Shown: in pieces, positions 27,832 to 37,256 of the stretch | Layout of the letters: every line of letters starts with the position of its first letter | Numbering within the stretch: the stretch's first letter is position 1 | Origin: Cohnella kolymensis | Lineage (GTDB): Bacteria > Bacillota > Bacilli > Paenibacillales > Paenibacillaceae | Reading direction: 5' to 3' | Length of the DNA stretch: 64,000 nucleotides | Assembly: GCF_000829465.1 (NCBI RefSeq) | Contig: NZ_JXAL01000001.1 | Location: 186,001-250,000, forward strand | Program-made: the position numbers and the translations under genes | The notes under the pieces: generated by a model | What the model saw: the letters and a program-made list of their open reading frames with translations, nothing else | The model's database searches: none | Told to the model about the DNA's origin: nothing

Positions 27832-28248
27832 TTATATATCATCAGTTGTTGTACAATCCTCATACTTCTCGTACAATACTTCGATACCGCCAAACACATA
27901 AGAATGAAATAAATCCATATTCTCTTTTAAAGCATCAGGCATTGAATCATCTACTCTGAAAGCTCGATCTACTCTTTGTTCCTCAGTCAATCCTGGTGTT
28001 TCATCTAATAGCATTATAAGACGATACAAAAACTCGCATTTAAGTCTTTCAGTGTTAAAAGCGCCTGCGAAGATGCTAGCTTCATCTGATACTGAGGAAT
28101 CCTTTGTAGCTTTTCTTCCGTGCAATATTCCCATGACTGAACCAACCATATAAACATCTATATATCGTTTAAAAACCTTCGCATTATTCACAAGGTACTT
28201 AACGTAAGATGCGTGTTTACCCTTTAAGTCGTAATCTCTTTCAAACAT
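27832..28248 (-). CDS. Hypothetical 138-residue protein, last gene of helicase-SMC operon
   Basis: A mostly helical protein (MFERDYDLKGKHASYVKYLV..., ending EKYEDCTTTDDI) with no recognised domain. Its ATG overlaps the stop of the SMC gene by one base (TAATG) and has a perfect AAGGAGG 8 bases upstream, so it is strongly and coordinately translated. It is a candidate third component (SspFGH-like) of the PT-linked restriction module. It does not resemble DndE. The role is inferred only from the operon. Confidence 0.75.
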   Translation of the reverse strand: MFERDYDLKGKHASYVKYLVNNAKVFKRYIDVYMVGSVMGILHGRKATKDSSVSDEASIFAGAFNTERLKCEFLYRLIMLLDETPGLTEEQRVDRAFRVDDSMPDALKENMDLFHSYVFGGIEVLYEKYEDCTTTDDI

Positions 28249-30232
28249 TAGCCAACCTCCTTGATGTATGTCAAAGTTTCCGACTCTTTTACCAACATGT
28301 ACTTTTTCCCCACTTTGCCACCCATCACTGTTTCTGCATAACCCCAATCTTTTGCCATAACTACCATAATTACTTGTTCAGCAATTTCAGGCAAAATTTT
28401 GGAAATTGTACTTACGTGTTTTTCATCAGCATTAGAAAAGGGAGCATCCATAACCAATGGATAAGGCTCAGAGCTCAACGCTAGATCCTCATCGCCGGTA
28501 TTACTGTTGATTTTCCCCCGAGCAAGATCCACTAAACCAGCAATAAACGCGAAATTCTTGACTGTTTCGAGACCTCGAGATTCATCAGTCTGTACAGAAG
28601 AATCCCCATAAGCGGTAAGTAAAGATACCCTGTATTTACTGTCGATCACAACTTGTCTCTTACCGTGATACATCCTTGAAAAAATATCGTTAACCTTTTT
28701 TTCGAGCTGGTCTTTAATTTCAATTTCCTTCACTTCGTAGGTATCTTTGACCCAATAATAGATTGCCTCAGCATATTTGTTGTATAGCATAATTTGTTTA
28801 TTTTTTTCTGACGCTGTAATAGAGCCACTATAGACTTTCTGCAATCTATCAAGATCGTTCCTACATGCCCCTTCGTCTGCTATTAGCTTATCTTTTTTTT
28901 ACATTGAAGTCTTTTAGTCTTTTCTTTACATCGACCAACTCTTCTTCGTACTTCTTAACGTCACCTTTACCTTTTATCTTTTGACTAATCTCATCAACTT
29001 CTTCAGCCCAATCCTGTATACGAGTTTTATAACGATAGATATCTTCATAACTCATTTTGATATTCGTATAGTAATTCTCATTTGTGCTGTTATATGTGTT
29101 TATCTGATCAATGAAAGTTCTTATCATTGTTCCAATTGATTGAGGGGGGAGATAATTCCGTTCTTTAATAAGGTTCAAATGAACTTCATTACCCTCACAT
29201 ATTGTTGCGCCGCAAATACAATGACCTCTCTCAATTATGAAATCAATAGAAGTTGAGTTCATGTTGGGTACGCCTTTATCGTCTATTTTTGCAGACTTTA
29301 AAAAACTAATTGCTCTGTTCATGAGAGGCTTTGCAAAAAAAGCTGAGGTGTTTGTGTTAAAGTCCGACATTAATCTGCTGTAAGCTAATTCCATTGCTTT
29401 TTCTTCTGCTTTGATAGAGTTTTCTAAATGTTCTTTATTCTTCTGCAACTCAGCTGTAGGTTGATTATCTCTTAGTACATCTTCGAGTTGCTCCTTACGC
29501 TGCTCGTAGTGACTAATCTCATTCCTAACATTTTCCAAATCCCTAATAATAACTTGGAGACGATCCTGTTCGCTTTGAATGCGTTGAGCGGCCTCAGCAG
29601 CCTTTCTGTTCCCTACAGTATCCAAGCTGCTATTAAATTTTCCGATAACAGAGCTTTTTTTTGCTTGGATCTAAATGTTTCATGGTATTATCAAGTGCCG
29701 CTAATCCTAATAAGCCTTTTACCGACTCTGCAACATCCTGTTTGCTACTAATATTCCCTATTCGCTCACCATCAAAGAAGAAATAGTTAGACAAATCACT
29801 AGGTAGTATCTTATTTATCGTACTATCAATGACTGATTTTCGTATTGTTTCTATTTGACCATCGCTTTCCTTATAGGAAACCTTTATATCAGACTTGTTA
29901 GGCCGGACACCTTTATAATCGCACGTATATTCCTGAGTTCTAGTGATTATATATTCCGTATTGTCGTGATTAAGGCATATTTCAACTTCAACAGTTTCAT
30001 TGTCACCTATATCCATTTCTCTCGATACGTCCATATTTAACAAGAAATCTTTTGTAGTAAATGTCGACGTTCCATATAAAGTCCAATTAAATGCTTGCAC
30101 TAAGGTAGTTTTGCCGCTTGTATTATCTCCTAAGATTACTGTGACATTCTGTTGATTATCACTAGAAAAGGTCATATTTTGGATACCCTTATACTGTCTA
30201 AAATTCTTAAGTTTAATAGACCTTAATAGCAT
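28248..30232 (-). pseudogene. DndD-like SMC/Rad50-type ATPase, two frameshifts
   Basis: About 660 residues when restored, the normal DndD size. N-terminal half-ATPase with KLKNFRQYKG and Walker A LGDNTSGKTTLVQAFNW, a coiled coil, a hinge with a zinc-hook-like CICG (GHCICGATICEG), a second coiled coil, and the C-terminal Walker B YPLVMDAPFSNADEKH. The three parts lie in three frames separated by A8 tracts at 29655-29662 and 28893-28900. Removing one A from each joins HLDPSKKSSVIGKFNSSLD and FNVKKDKLIADEGACRNDLD. The start overlaps the upstream small gene by 10 bases. Probable DNA-sensing or translocating motor of the helicase module. Confidence 0.82.
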
Positions 30233-30393
30233 TTCTTAACTTCCTCCTCGATTAACTTTCTAACCTTTTCCACCATTTGTTCGTTTGTGTCTTGTCTAGT
30301 TCGTAAGTTTTCTCTCTCGGCTTTTAATATATAAAATTTTAATCTATCCAGCTTTTTTTTATCGATATCAATATCCTCAAGATTTTTAGACAT
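30223..30393 (-). CDS. 56-residue charged helical protein in helicase-SMC operon
   Basis: A tiny protein (MSKNLEDIDIDKKKLDRLKF... VEKVRKLIEEEVKKCY) made almost wholly of charged residues and leucine/isoleucine, predicted as one long helix or short coiled coil. ATG 30393 is chosen because GGAGGAGA lies 6-8 bases upstream. It overlaps the helicase stop by 8 bases and the SMC start by 10, so it is a true translated gene rather than a spacer. It may bridge the helicase and the SMC protein (inference). Confidence 0.75.
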   Translation of the reverse strand: MSKNLEDIDIDKKKLDRLKFYILKAERENLRTRQDTNEQMVEKVRKLIEEEVKKCY

Positions 30394-32546
30394 ATTCGTC
30401 TCCTCCAATAGTCAAAAGATCATAGCTCTCTTCAATCATGTTTATTAATTTATCGGCTTCGGAAGGGTTTTCAGCAATTGAGGCAAAATCTTTCATTCTC
30501 GTTATTTCCTTTTTAACGAGGGATATGTCTATTCTTGTCTCATCAGTTGGCAGGTTTTTCACCTGATCTAATGGTCTCGGCAATGTAATGAAATCATAGA
30601 TGACAGCGTGCGTTTTTCCAATTGATTTTCGTAAAACCCTACCCCTTCGTTGCACATATTCCTTCGGGTTAGTACTACTAGCAAGAATAAAAGCCAATTT
30701 TATACTTGGAATGTTTACACCTTCGTCCAGGCATCGGATTGCGACTAAGGCCTGGATATGTTTTCCTTCGGAAAACTCTTCCTTTAATTGCTCTCTTACC
30801 TGAGCAGATTCTGCGGAGGTAAACTGCGAGATACGAATATTCATTTTATTTCCTAACAAATCAGACACTGCGTCAATTTGTCGTATTTCGGCTTCGTCAG
30901 CAACTCCTTCTTCGTAGCCTAGATCTCGAATTGTAGCTGCCCCGCAATATACTAATATATGTTTGTCTTCTTTGTATGGTTCAATAAACTCTTCAAGTTT
31001 AGAGATTTTATAACGAGCTGCCGCTACAATTCTTGCGCGCTTAATAAGTATCATCTTCCCGTATTCATCAATAACTAGTTTTCCGCTAGCACTTTTGCTA
31101 CAATGTTTGATCAGCTCTCTAGATAACTTCTTATATTCTTCTAACTCTTCGTCACAAAGGTAAACAACCACTGGATGATAATAGTATGGGGTAAGTTTCT
31201 CCTCTTTGATGGCCATTTCCAATGTATATTCAATGCATTTTTCACCAAAATACTGAAACAGCTTTTCAGTGCCGTCTTCATCACCATGCCTTTCTAATGT
31301 AGCTGACAAGGCTAGCCGATAAGGTATTTTAGGGTTCATTGTTTTACTAAGATTAGCAGCTCCAAAATTGTGAGCTTCATCTACAACAAGTACAACATTT
31401 CCATCCATCATATTTATTTGTTGGCGTACATATTCGGAACTGAAAGTGGCATTTGTTGTTATAAAACAGAAATGTTTTTTCACACCAAGGTTAAAAGCGA
31501 TAGTAGTTTCTTTTAATCTTTTTTTCCAATCTTTTTGAGTAGAAGCAGAATAACCGATAATGGGCTTCATGTTAAACTTGACTATGTCTTCTACCCATTG
31601 CTCAACAAGATGTTGGTAAGGACAGACGATAATAACAGCCAGCTCATTCTTACAAGCTTTGAACAACCGGCAGATAGCACCTAGTCCAGTAAAAGTTTTA
31701 CCGGTTCCTGTTGCCATATCAAAAATCCCTCGAAAGTCTTGCTTTGCCCATTGGTCAATGGCTTCAAGTTGATAAGAGTGTAGATCGACACCTTCCGGGA
31801 CTTGCGGCCCAGAAGGGGATGTCGCTATGACATACTCTGTCCTACGTTCTTGAATATCGATATTTAAGTCCAACTGATCGTTTTTGTATGATTGAAGCTT
31901 TTCACGAGCCAAACGAGGAAACTCGATTGTCTTCATTCTTGGTTCATAGTCATTCCATAAGGCATTAAATGCTGACTGCTTTGTACTTACTCGCTCGGAA
32001 TCTTCTGTCCAAGAACAGAAGACATCGATTGTCTCATAGTTATGGGAAAAAGCAGTGCTTGTTTCGTTCATAGAGCCAGTAAAGGCAACTACATTACCAT
32101 CTGCGTCGTGTATCAGCCCGACTTTTTCGTGGTACATTCCTATACCGGACTTGTCTTCAATAAAAGCAATCTTTATATCTAAACGGCCTTGGGCAACAAG
32201 AGTAGCTAGTAAATTAAGTCGTTGTTCTTCAAAATAGTTTTTAGGTTCGCTAAATGATTGAATTATTGCTCGTTCTATGATGGCGCTTCGTTCTTCATAC
32301 CCTTTTTCAATAGCGTCAATATCCTCTTTTTGAAGACGGGGAGAGGCAATTAATTGAATCTTACCCCCATTCTTCAATAATTCGGTTATACCGTATGAGA
32401 TCTCAATTAATGCAGAAGAAGAGAAAAACCCTACTGCCCTCTGATAAATCACCGCATTTTTTTAATAATGGTAAATAAAAAGTGTTAACAATGTCATCTG
32501 AAAATGAGCGATATTCTTTATTTATACTAAGATCTTTAAAACTCAC
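30386..32546 (-). pseudogene. PLD-domain DEAD/DEAH helicase, frameshifted near N-terminus
   Basis: About 719 residues when restored. An N-terminal phospholipase-D-like nuclease fold (one HxK motif, MYHEKVGLIHDADGNVV, then FTGSMNET) followed by a superfamily 2 helicase: Walker A MATGTGKTFTG, DEAH in VVDEAHNFGA, LSATLER and motif VI QRRGRVLRKS. The start is in another frame (GTG 32546 with GAGGAAG, or ATG 32567). Removing one A from the A7 at 32457-32463 gives ...LPLLKNAVIYQRAVGFFSS. First gene of the operon with the 56-aa, SMC and 138-aa genes. Candidate SspFGH-type restriction component. Confidence 0.82.
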
Positions 32547-32644
32547 AGCTTCACTTCCTCGCAGCATTGCGTTATCTACACACTATTCTAAAGCAAAAGT
32601 AACTGAGACATAAGTACTATTATAAATACAAATGTTGACATTGT

Positions 32645-32672
32645 TATATACCTTAAGCTACAAATTCGACAA
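32645..32672 (-). promoter_or_regulatory. Predicted promoter of helicase-SMC operon
   Basis: On the minus strand, TTGTCG (32672-32667), a 16-base spacer and TATATA (32650-32645), about 100 bases before the helicase start. It lies between the sspD terminator and the helicase gene, showing a second transcription unit. Confidence 0.45.
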
Positions 32673-32727
32673 GTGGCCTCTATTTCCTCCATAACCCCGT
32701 GTATATAAAATCTATCTGGGATAATAA

Positions 32728-32754
32728 AAGCGCACCAAGCAAACAGGTGCGCTT
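32728..32754 (-). terminator. Terminator of sspBCD operon
   Basis: Perfect 9-bp stem AAGCGCACC / GGTGCGCTT with a 9-base loop. Read on the minus strand it continues into TTTATTAT, 21 bases past the sspD stop codon. Confidence 0.8.
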
Positions 32755-32774
32755 ATTATACTTGTAGTTTTTGA

Positions 32775-33593
32775 TCAAAACACACAGACACATGGCACGG
32801 TGTCATCTTCTGCAGGTATTTCTAGTGAAGCAGCCACTTCTGAAATCTGATCATTTAAACTATCGAGGTAATTCCTATATTCTTTTAATGTATACGGGCT
32901 GCCGTCATCTCTTAACTTTAAAATACTCACATCGCCCAGCATTGCTCTCATTTTTTCTTCCATTTCTTCTTGCTCCATGTATCTGTCCGGCCAAATTCGA
33001 TATAAATCCTTGTAATGATTGAATCCACCTCTTACACATCGCCCCCCGCAATTTGCGTGTGCAAACCCTAACTCATACATTCGGGGAAGTTTAATACCCC
33101 ATTGCTTCTCAATGATTTCCTTGGCATTGACATCTTTAATATTTGATTCGAACAGAGGAAATCTTGTTTCTACTGGCTCTAAAGCCTGATGTCCGTAAAA
33201 TTCCTTAAGATTATCTGCACGTTGCTTTTCATGAGCTCCGATACCAAAATATAAGATAGGCTCTAGCCCCTGATCTCTTAGATCTTCGATAAAAATTACA
33301 GTTTGTCGTACCTTTAACTCCGACGAGCACTTAGCAAGCCTCGAATTACCCAAAAAGCGTGTTTGCTCAAAAACTTCTTCCGGAGTTCTACCATCTACGT
33401 ACTCTGTTATAGGAACCCCTATATAGTCGGCTATTTCATACATAAAACGATAATTGTCTTCGTCTTCCCACAATGTATTAGTAAAGAATAGATAGCAATT
33501 CTCTTTACCATAGGTTTGTACCATTTGGTATGCAACATAAGCGCTAGCAGCGCCACCACTAAACATCGATACATGTACAGTTTTTCTAGTCAT
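32775..33593 (-). CDS. sspD: SspD-type PAPS-reductase-like PP-loop protein
   Basis: A 272-residue PP-loop ATP pyrophosphatase of the PAPS reductase/DndC superfamily, thought to activate the DNA backbone phosphate for sulfur insertion. The PP loop is MFSGGAASAYVAYQM (residues about 9-23). Conserved cysteines are in LAKCSSELKVRQ and NCGGRCVRGGFNHY, with a cysteine-rich end VPCVCVF, compatible with an iron-sulfur cluster as in DndC. It begins 5 bases after sspC. BREX type 4 also has a PAPS-reductase gene (brxP), but no pglZ or brxL is present here. Confidence 0.85.
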   Translation of the reverse strand: MTRKTVHVSMFSGGAASAYVAYQMVQTYGKENCYLFFTNTLWEDEDNYRFMYEIADYIGVPITEYVDGRTPEEVFEQTRFLGNSRLAKCSSELKVRQTVIFIEDLRDQGLEPILYFGIGAHEKQRADNLKEFYGHQALEPVETRFPLFESNIKDVNAKEIIEKQWGIKLPRMYELGFAHANCGGRCVRGGFNHYKDLYRIWPDRYMEQEEMEEKMRAMLGDVSILKLRDDGSPYTLKEYRNYLDSLNDQISEVAASLEIPAEDDTVPCVCVF

Positions 33594-33597
33594 AAGA

Positions 33598-36500
33598 TTA
33601 TCCCTCTTTACTTAGAGTCTGTTGATTTTCGTTAGCACTGTTTGTATCGGAAATGTCTTGTATTAAGTTCCATAACACCATAAGTAACTCATCTTTAGTG
33701 ACGGTTCGCCCTGTATACTTGAGCTTTCTACTTATATCATCATAAATTATCTTCGATTTCGACGAGAGGTCTACTTTAGGCAAAACTAAGGAAGCGCCTC
33801 CGTCGTTAATTTCAATGTAATTCATGTTATTATCAGGATTTTGCAGGTGACTAAGTTCGTTCCATAGCTCAGTTTGAAAAACTTCATCGGTAGCATCAGA
33901 CCAATCATTTCTGCTTACGCCAACTATAGCTTGGCTGATGCTATCAACATAATTATCGTCATTTGATACTAAAATACTTGATAATAATTTAGATGTCTTT
34001 TTAAGAAGGCTGCTTTGGCTCTCGGTCCAGCTTTGAATATCAGAGTAAGCAGCTAGGTTCATAGTAGAAAGAACCACTGACTCTAGGTATTCATTATGCT
34101 TCTCTAAATAATCTTCACTTTCATTTTTGGCAGCTTCAAGTTTCAATTTGTCTTCACCCATGTTCGTGAAACTGTACAGCTGTTGAATAGCCTCTAGAGG
34201 TCTCATCTCACTCGATCTAACGATTTGTCTAAACATATTCGATGCAGCAGATTGTTTGTGGGTTACGCGTGCCAAACGTGGTAGAGAGTTATACCAACGC
34301 AATAACACTTTACTTAAGTAAACCGCCGTTTGTAGACCTCTGTCTTCGTCGTAAATGTAGGAAGCGAAGCATTCCTCAATCAGCGTTATCAATGGTCCAT
34401 ATCTATCCTCTATAGACTGAAACGCGAACGAGTAGTTCTCAGGATCATGTACCATTTTCCAAAGAGTTGCGCCATCTACAGATTGCATAAACATCCCATT
34501 GTTATAAAAAAGCAGGTATTTCCATTCCTTGCCCAATAATGCTGGTAATAGGACTGGTATTACAGGCAATCTCACAGCAAAAGGACTCTCACGGAAAACG
34601 GCTACTAAGTCTGCCAAGGGGGCATTTTCTTTTTTTAGTACGTTCAATAAAGATTTGCGTAAATTAAGAAGTGATTTATCCTTCAAGAGATGTGGCCTTA
34701 TCGGATCAAGTTCATGGTTTTTAAGAACAGTAGCGTAGATCAAGTAATCTGGCCCAAAGCCGGAAATGCTGATTTCCTCACTGTTAGTTTTTATTTTTTC
34801 AAGTATTTTATCAATCACTTTATAAGCATTTTTTTCTTGTACTTTGGCTATGAATCTTCTGTTAAAAGCCTCGTTACGGATTTCTGGTGTATCCGGATAT
34901 AAATCAAACATGATATTTGACAAGTTATTACTTAATGTTCGTTCGTCACTTACGACTAACTGTTCGCCTTTGTATAGCCAAGAAGCATCTGGTGAGAAGT
35001 TAATAAAGGGACTTATCTCATCTTTAACACGGTAATGTAAGGATCGTTTCATAAAGTTCAGTTCATCGATTAAAAAACGGTCCTGGATCAGAAATACCTT
35101 GTCTTGTTGTAGTTTCTCAATTACGAGCAGTGTTTCAAGATCTTTATAAAAGTGGTTGAAGGTTTGGTTATAGACTACAAATATAACCTTCTCGTGCCTC
35201 CTCGAATATGAATCTATCCGTGCCGTCAACGCACCATGTTTTGAAGCATCATCTGAGATGACAAATACAATCTGAAAATCTAAGTTCTTGTTTGATTGAA
35301 TTGATAATGTTTCCTCGCCTATCTCAGATTCGTCAATAAACTTAACTTGAGCAAACCTAGTTATACTTTTTTCATCGTTATATAACTTAGGTAAGTAGCT
35401 CTTAACCTCCAGTAACTGTTCAGCTAGATCTAATTTTTGTTTTACCGAAAAACTTGATGTCACCAATAGATGCTCTATCTCTTTGTTGACATCAACTATA
35501 CTGCCTTCGTATAAGATAAACCTATCTTCATCGTTAAGGTACCGAATGATTTTTGTTTCATACAATTGATCTAGCAAACCCTGAACTTTCTCTTCGGTAA
35601 ACATCAAAGAAAATGCCAAGAAATCTCTGCTTAAAATTATCTTAGTATTTAAATTTGTTATATCCCATAAAGTAATTAATTTTAAAATTTTTAACTGATC
35701 CTCTAAATCCTCTGATGGAACTAAACGTTTTTGAAGTCTCTTATAGAGTAGATAGCTTCTTTTAACGTTGGATTCATGCTCAAATTCATCAAAAGAAGGC
35801 TCGAAGTAGTCAAACAATTTATCTGGAGTGTACCAGTCATTGAACTTATCAAAATGATATCTTAAACCACCCGCATCATTACTCTCTAAGAAAGTAAATA
35901 GCGTTCGTTCGTTCTGAGCTACGAGATTGGCCAATTTTGGCATGGAAAATAGACTACTTGGATGTAATGGATACCCCTGTTCTATGATCAAGGATCTCTG
36001 TTCAGCGTGCGACAGCTCTGGAAAAAGATTGTATTTAAGCAATCCATCTTGTATATGGTTGCGAAATTGATTTGGATTCCATTGGGCACGCATGTCTTCG
36101 GTAACTATATTAGCTATGCGAACAAAGGTTGATTGATCGCTTTCTATATGATGTATCGCGAATCTTTTCTCAATTCGTTGAAACTCTTTCTGCATATCTT
36201 CACTTAGGCGGTAAGCATACTGCCTCATGTTTTTATGACTGATCAATAAATAGTTAAAATTGTGATAATCATTATGACTCGCTAACTCCGCTAAGTCCTG
36301 TAAATCCTGCATAGCTTCATTAATTTCATTTGGATTCATTGACTGAAGGAATCGACCAAATTCGTCATGCACAACAAATAAACCCTTACCGAGTTTATTG
36401 AGCTCATTCAATAGGTACAGTATTTGTGTAACTAATTCTCCTGAATACTTGGGTACAAAATGTGCCCCTGAAGTTAATTCTGGATATATATTCGTAAACC

Positions 36501-37137
36501 ATGTAATTGCCTGATCATCATAACTTTCAACTTGGTTAATCCAAGTCTTTAAATGCTGCTTATTCTCACTCAGTTTCTTTTCAAAAAGAGAATATGTAGC
36601 TGGGTAGTTGAGCTCCCACGTCTTTATGGTACCTAAAATCTCCGAAATTAAATTTGGCATAATTATATTCGTGCCGTCGCTCTTCAACGCTTTATATATT
36701 GATGAGATTAATGCACGATGCAGATTATGCACGTTACCTTCTAGTATTACAGGAATATAAGAGATTTTAGAATTAGCAACTTTATTGATCAAATTACTAA
36801 CCTTAGCATCAACCAAATTAAATTTAGCAGAGAGTTTATCTATCGTAGATTGATCTAATTTTTTAGATAAGAGACTAGCGATAACAACACCCATCAGGGA
36901 TTTCCCAGATCCATAAGGACCTGAAATAATATGAGATTTTGGGCCGTCCTCAATAAATCCTTTAAGAATCTCTTGAAATGGGTTGACGTGAGCAGCAGTA
37001 GGAATAAACCTATCCACAAAGTCTGCTTTGCCAAAGTCAAAACGAAGATTTATGCTCGGCTGGAAATTAGCTGACGACTGTTTGCTCAAAATGATTCTCT
37101 CCCAACCTTCTGTGATATTCTTCCTGAAGAAAATCAT
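33598..37137 (-). CDS. sspC: SspC-type large P-loop ATPase
   Basis: Up to 1179 residues, a single intact frame. Walker A SGPYGSGKSLMGVV (about residue 70) and a Walker B/DE box in GKGLFVVHDEFGRFLQS (about 270). The remainder is largely helical with no nuclease motif. Size and neighbours match SspC, the ATPase of the single-strand PT-modifying SspABCD complex; BrxC-type ATPases are the next best comparison. Starts: ATG 37137 (AAGG upstream) or TTG 37089 (GGGAG upstream). Both overlap the preceding 62-codon frame, which could instead be its true N-terminus after a frameshift. Markedly AT-rich. Confidence 0.82.
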   Translation of the reverse strand: MIFFRKNITEGWERIILSKQSSANFQPSINLRFDFGKADFVDRFIPTAAHVNPFQEILKGFIEDGPKSHIISGPYGSGKSLMGVVIASLLSKKLDQSTIDKLSAKFNLVDAKVSNLINKVANSKISYIPVILEGNVHNLHRALISSIYKALKSDGTNIIMPNLISEILGTIKTWELNYPATYSLFEKKLSENKQHLKTWINQVESYDDQAITWFTNIYPELTSGAHFVPKYSGELVTQILYLLNELNKLGKGLFVVHDEFGRFLQSMNPNEINEAMQDLQDLAELASHNDYHNFNYLLISHKNMRQYAYRLSEDMQKEFQRIEKRFAIHHIESDQSTFVRIANIVTEDMRAQWNPNQFRNHIQDGLLKYNLFPELSHAEQRSLIIEQGYPLHPSSLFSMPKLANLVAQNERTLFTFLESNDAGGLRYHFDKFNDWYTPDKLFDYFEPSFDEFEHESNVKRSYLLYKRLQKRLVPSEDLEDQLKILKLITLWDITNLNTKIILSRDFLAFSLMFTEEKVQGLLDQLYETKIIRYLNDEDRFILYEGSIVDVNKEIEHLLVTSSFSVKQKLDLAEQLLEVKSYLPKLYNDEKSITRFAQVKFIDESEIGEETLSIQSNKNLDFQIVFVISDDASKHGALTARIDSYSRRHEKVIFVVYNQTFNHFYKDLETLLVIEKLQQDKVFLIQDRFLIDELNFMKRSLHYRVKDEISPFINFSPDASWLYKGEQLVVSDERTLSNNLSNIMFDLYPDTPEIRNEAFNRRFIAKVQEKNAYKVIDKILEKIKTNSEEISISGFGPDYLIYATVLKNHELDPIRPHLLKDKSLLNLRKSLLNVLKKENAPLADLVAVFRESPFAVRLPVIPVLLPALLGKEWKYLLFYNNGMFMQSVDGATLWKMVHDPENYSFAFQSIEDRYGPLITLIEECFASYIYDEDRGLQTAVYLSKVLLRWYNSLPRLARVTHKQSAASNMFRQIVRSSEMRPLEAIQQLYSFTNMGEDKLKLEAAKNESEDYLEKHNEYLESVVLSTMNLAAYSDIQSWTESQSSLLKKTSKLLSSILVSNDDNYVDSISQAIVGVSRNDWSDATDEVFQTELWNELSHLQNPDNNMNYIEINDGGASLVLPKVDLSSKSKIIYDDISRKLKYTGRTVTKDELLMVLWNLIQDISDTNSANENQQTLSKEG

Positions 37138-37255
37138 CCGCTGCTACCTTAGGAAGCAGAACAGTGTCTAACCTATTCGTTCTATTGAAATGAATAGGAT
37201 AAAACTGATGTTCAGAAAGTTTCTCTAGGGCATTTACGACTTCCGAACGCTGCAT
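37067..37255 (-). CDS. 62-residue protein between sspB and sspC, or displaced SspC N-terminus
   Basis: MQRSEVVNALEKLSEHQF...FEQTVVS, a compact sequence with good codon composition. The ATG lies one base after the sspB stop codon, so it is translationally coupled. It overlaps the start region of sspC in another frame. Either it is a separate small subunit, or a one-base indel near 37067-37090 has split it from sspC. With many confirmed indels in this window, both are open. Confidence 0.6.
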   Translation of the reverse strand: MQRSEVVNALEKLSEHQFYPIHFNRTNRLDTVLLPKVAADDFLQEEYHRRLGENHFEQTVVS

Positions 37256-37256
37256 A

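Noticed and set aside
28248..33593. Classical dndBCDE cluster
   Set aside because: A DndD-like and a DndC-like protein exist, but there is no DndB or DndE, and DUF4007 with the large ATPase is characteristic of the Ssp branch.
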